From NCBI GenBank assembly GCA_016765515.1, contig JAESPT010000433.1, positions 1-6,792 of the forward strand: a stretch of DNA of 6,792 nt, given 5' to 3'. Position numbers and translations under genes: made by a program. This DNA is from Sneathiella sp. (GTDB lineage Bacteria > Pseudomonadota > Alphaproteobacteria > Sneathiellales > Sneathiellaceae). Below the pieces are notes generated by a model that ran no database searches, was not told where the DNA came from, and saw only the letters and a program-made list of their open reading frames with translations. This document shows positions 5,172 to 6,792 of this stretch, piece after piece. How positions within the stretch are numbered: the first letter of the stretch is position 1; every line of letters starts with the position of its first letter.

Positions 5172-6323
5172 ATGCGAGTGAAATTATCATTAGTTTCCGT
5201 AGCGTCTGCCATTGCATTCAGTACAGTTAGTATTGCGTCAGCAGACGAAGTAAAGTTACCCAGTACCATTGCATGGAGTGCTTATAATACCGGAACAACC
5301 GGTTACAATCAGTCCGTCGCAATCGGGAAAACCCTAAAAGACAAATACGGCGTTAGCCTCAGAGTTGTCCCTGGCAAAAATGACATTTCCAGAATGTCTC
5401 CACTTCGCAATAATAAAGTGCAGTTTGTTGCCAATGGCGGCGGAACATATTTTGCCTCTGAAGGTGTCTTCAACTTTGCGGCAAAAGCTTGGGGCCCACA
5501 AAAACTCAGACTGCTTATGACAGCAACATCGGATGCAAATATTACTCTCGGCACAGCCGCCGATGCGAATATCAAAACCATGGCGGACCTAAAAGGAAAA
5601 CGCGTTGGTATCGTTCGGGGATCTCCGGCCCTGACAATCGGCGCCGAAGCGGCACTTGCTTTTGCTGGACTGACATTCAAAGATGTTGAGGTTATTGAAT
5701 TCGGTGGTTATGGCGCAATGTGGAAAGGCATGGTCAGTGGCCAGGTCGATGCGGCGATTGCATCCACTGTGTCCGGACCGACTAAAAAACTGCAGGCATC
5801 TCCGCGCGGCATTTTTTGGCCAGATTGGCCTCATTCTGACAAAGCCGGTTGGGATCGAGTTGCAAAAATTGCCCCTTATTTCGTGAAACATACAGCGACT
5901 TTGGGAACAGGCCTGTCTAAAGATTCCCCGCAAGAAGCTGGCGCTTACCCTTATCCAATCCTCATTACCCGTGAAGATCAGGACCCAGCGCTTGTCTATT
6001 CCATGACAAAAGCAATCCATATGGAATATGACAATTATAAAGATGCTCTGCCCGCCATGCCAGGTTGGGCATTGGATCGCCAGACTTTCAAATGGGCCGT
6101 CCCTTATCATGAAGCAGCGATTAAATACTGGAAAGAAGTTGGTGTTTGGACTGCTGATATGGATGCCCACAATAACGCTTTGATCGAACGCCAAAATACT
6201 TTGGCTGATGCTTGGGCGAAAATGTCATCAATGAAAGTTTCCGATGATGATTTCCAGGCTGAGTGGATGAAAGTTCGTGCGACAGCACTTGAAGCTAAGG
6301 GCATGAACCCGGTATGGAAGTAA
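5172..6323 (+). CDS. TAXI family TRAP transporter solute-binding protein
   Basis: 383-aa periplasmic binding protein of the TAXI group (TRAP-associated extracytoplasmic immunogenic), which delivers an organic anion to a sodium-driven TRAP permease. Residues 1-24 are a Sec signal peptide: MRVK start, hydrophobic core, and SIASA followed by DE, giving likely cleavage after A24. The TAXI pattern is visible in WSAYNTGTTGYNQS (35-48), RVVPGKNDISRMSPLRNN (64-81), QFVANGGGTYFAS (84-96), MADLKGKRVGIVRGSP (137-152), KDVEVIEFGGYGAMWKGM (170-187), QVDAAIAS (191-198) and AYPYPILITRED (258-269). It is longer than the roughly 320-residue compact TAXI proteins because of a C-terminal extension (about 305-383, rich in W and charged helices); I believe this longer form is common with fused permeases. 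The ligand is unknown; characterised TAXI systems include glutamate- and 2-oxoglutarate-type dicarboxylate uptake, so an organic acid is the reasonable guess. Transcribed divergently from iclR, and overlapped at its stop by the permease gene. Confidence 0.95.
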   Translation: MRVKLSLVSVASAIAFSTVSIASADEVKLPSTIAWSAYNTGTTGYNQSVAIGKTLKDKYGVSLRVVPGKNDISRMSPLRNNKVQFVANGGGTYFASEGVFNFAAKAWGPQKLRLLMTATSDANITLGTAADANIKTMADLKGKRVGIVRGSPALTIGAEAALAFAGLTFKDVEVIEFGGYGAMWKGMVSGQVDAAIASTVSGPTKKLQASPRGIFWPDWPHSDKAGWDRVAKIAPYFVKHTATLGTGLSKDSPQEAGAYPYPILITREDQDPALVYSMTKAIHMEYDNYKDALPAMPGWALDRQTFKWAVPYHEAAIKYWKEVGVWTADMDAHNNALIERQNTLADAWAKMSSMKVSDDDFQAEWMKVRATALEAKGMNPVWK

Positions 6324-6792
6324 CAAATAGTAAAATTGAGGAAGCGGCGGCCATGGAAGAACGTGGCCGCCACCGCACTCTCTCGACCGGGTGGCAGATA
6401 GTCCTAATAACAGCAACAATTCTTGTTGTTGGCCTGGCGGTTAATCAATTGTTCAATTTAGGCTTCTTCATTGGCCATATTTGGCTGGATAACAAGTACC
6501 AGTATGCTTTATTCGGGTTACTTGTTCCTCTGGCTTTTCTCATTTTTCCGGCGTCAGACAAGGCAAATAAAAATAAAGTCCCCTTGTATGACATTGCCGC
6601 GGCAGGCACGATGTTCGGTTTGCTTGTGTTTTTCTTTTTCAATGCTGAGCTTATTCTGGACAGTGGTTGGGAAATGGGTGCCCCGACGCATATTGTTGTT
6701 CTGGGCTTTATTTTATGGGCACTGGTTCTTGAAGCAACGCGGCGGGCAGGTGGTACGGCACTCTTTGTCATCGTGTTTCTCATCTCTTTGTA
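6314..6792 (+). CDS. TRAP transporter fused permease (4TM/12TM), N-terminal part
   Basis: First 159 codons of an inner-membrane TRAP permease in which the small (DctQ-like) and large (DctM-like) subunits are fused, the usual partner of TAXI proteins; the gene runs off the right edge. A charged cytoplasmic N-terminus (KIEEAAAMEERGRHR) is followed by membrane segments at about 27-50, 63-82, 92-114 and from 125 on. Family landmarks are FGLLVPLAFLIFPAS (67-81) and LEATRRAGGTALFVIV (139-154). Two starts are possible. ATG at 6314 overlaps the TAXI stop in ATGGAAGTAA, has a distant AAGGG (6297-6301), and keeps the acidic N-terminal helix I recall from relatives. ATG at 6353, 13 codons later, has GAGGA (6338-6342) 10 nt upstream. 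I prefer 6314 with translational coupling, but only weakly. Substrate is set by the binding protein and is unknown. Confidence 0.92.
   Translation, partial: MEVTNSKIEEAAAMEERGRHRTLSTGWQIVLITATILVVGLAVNQLFNLGFFIGHIWLDNKYQYALFGLLVPLAFLIFPASDKANKNKVPLYDIAAAGTMFGLLVFFFFNAELILDSGWEMGAPTHIVVLGFILWALVLEATRRAGGTALFVIVFLISL

Noticed and set aside
5589..6194. 201-residue open frame on the minus strand opposite the TAXI gene
   Set aside because: It lies wholly inside a clear TAXI coding sequence, has no ribosome-binding site I can see and no family resemblance; it is a shadow frame.
6445..6783. 112-residue open frame on the minus strand at the right edge
   Set aside because: It opposes the fused TRAP permease, whose frame shows membrane segments and the LEATRRAGG motif; the minus-strand product is low-complexity and unlike a known protein.

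Overview
The window reads as an accessory/catabolic stretch of a moderate-GC (about 45-50% by eye) proteobacterial chromosome, most likely a marine-type alphaproteobacterium. That placement is an inference from the Nfu protein with an alphaproteobacterial/mitochondrial-type N-terminal domain and from the TAXI-TRAP transporter with a fused permease; the sequence does not give a genus.

Layout. The left edge holds the last 26 codons of an unidentified plus-strand gene (2-82). It meets, tail to tail and only 9 nt away, a minus-strand gene for an Nfu-type Fe-S carrier (92-976). That protein has an extra, cysteine-free middle NifU domain. From 1093 to 5031 four minus-strand genes follow one another: in transcription order an IclR-family regulator (4225-5031), an acyl-CoA dehydrogenase (2992-4146), a class II aldolase/adducin-family protein (2189-2962) and a cyclase-family (kynurenine-formamidase-like) metal hydrolase (1093-2103). 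A 140-nt AT-rich divergent region (5032-5171) separates iclR from a plus-strand TRAP transporter: a periplasmic TAXI solute-binding protein (5172-6323) and the first 159 codons of the fused 4TM/12TM permease (6314 to the window end), whose likely start overlaps the binding-protein stop.

How the genes fit together (inference). The divergent IclR regulator, a high-affinity Na+-dependent organic-acid importer and three catabolic enzymes look like one uptake-and-degradation locus for an unidentified carboxylate or ring/amide-containing compound. No CoA ligase or CoA transferase is present in the window, so any acyl-CoA substrate must be made by a gene outside it. The nfu gene and the left-edge fragment look like unrelated flanking genes.

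The most unusual non-coding element is an 18-bp inverted repeat in the aldolase-cyclase gap. In the minus-strand mRNA it folds into a continuous AU-rich stem (one G-U wobble) that buries the whole ribosome-binding site of the cyclase gene two nucleotides before its AUG. The divergent region also carries two GAA-centred dyads 20 bp apart that are plausible IclR operators. I saw no tRNA, rRNA, CRISPR, insertion sequence or convincing intrinsic terminator.
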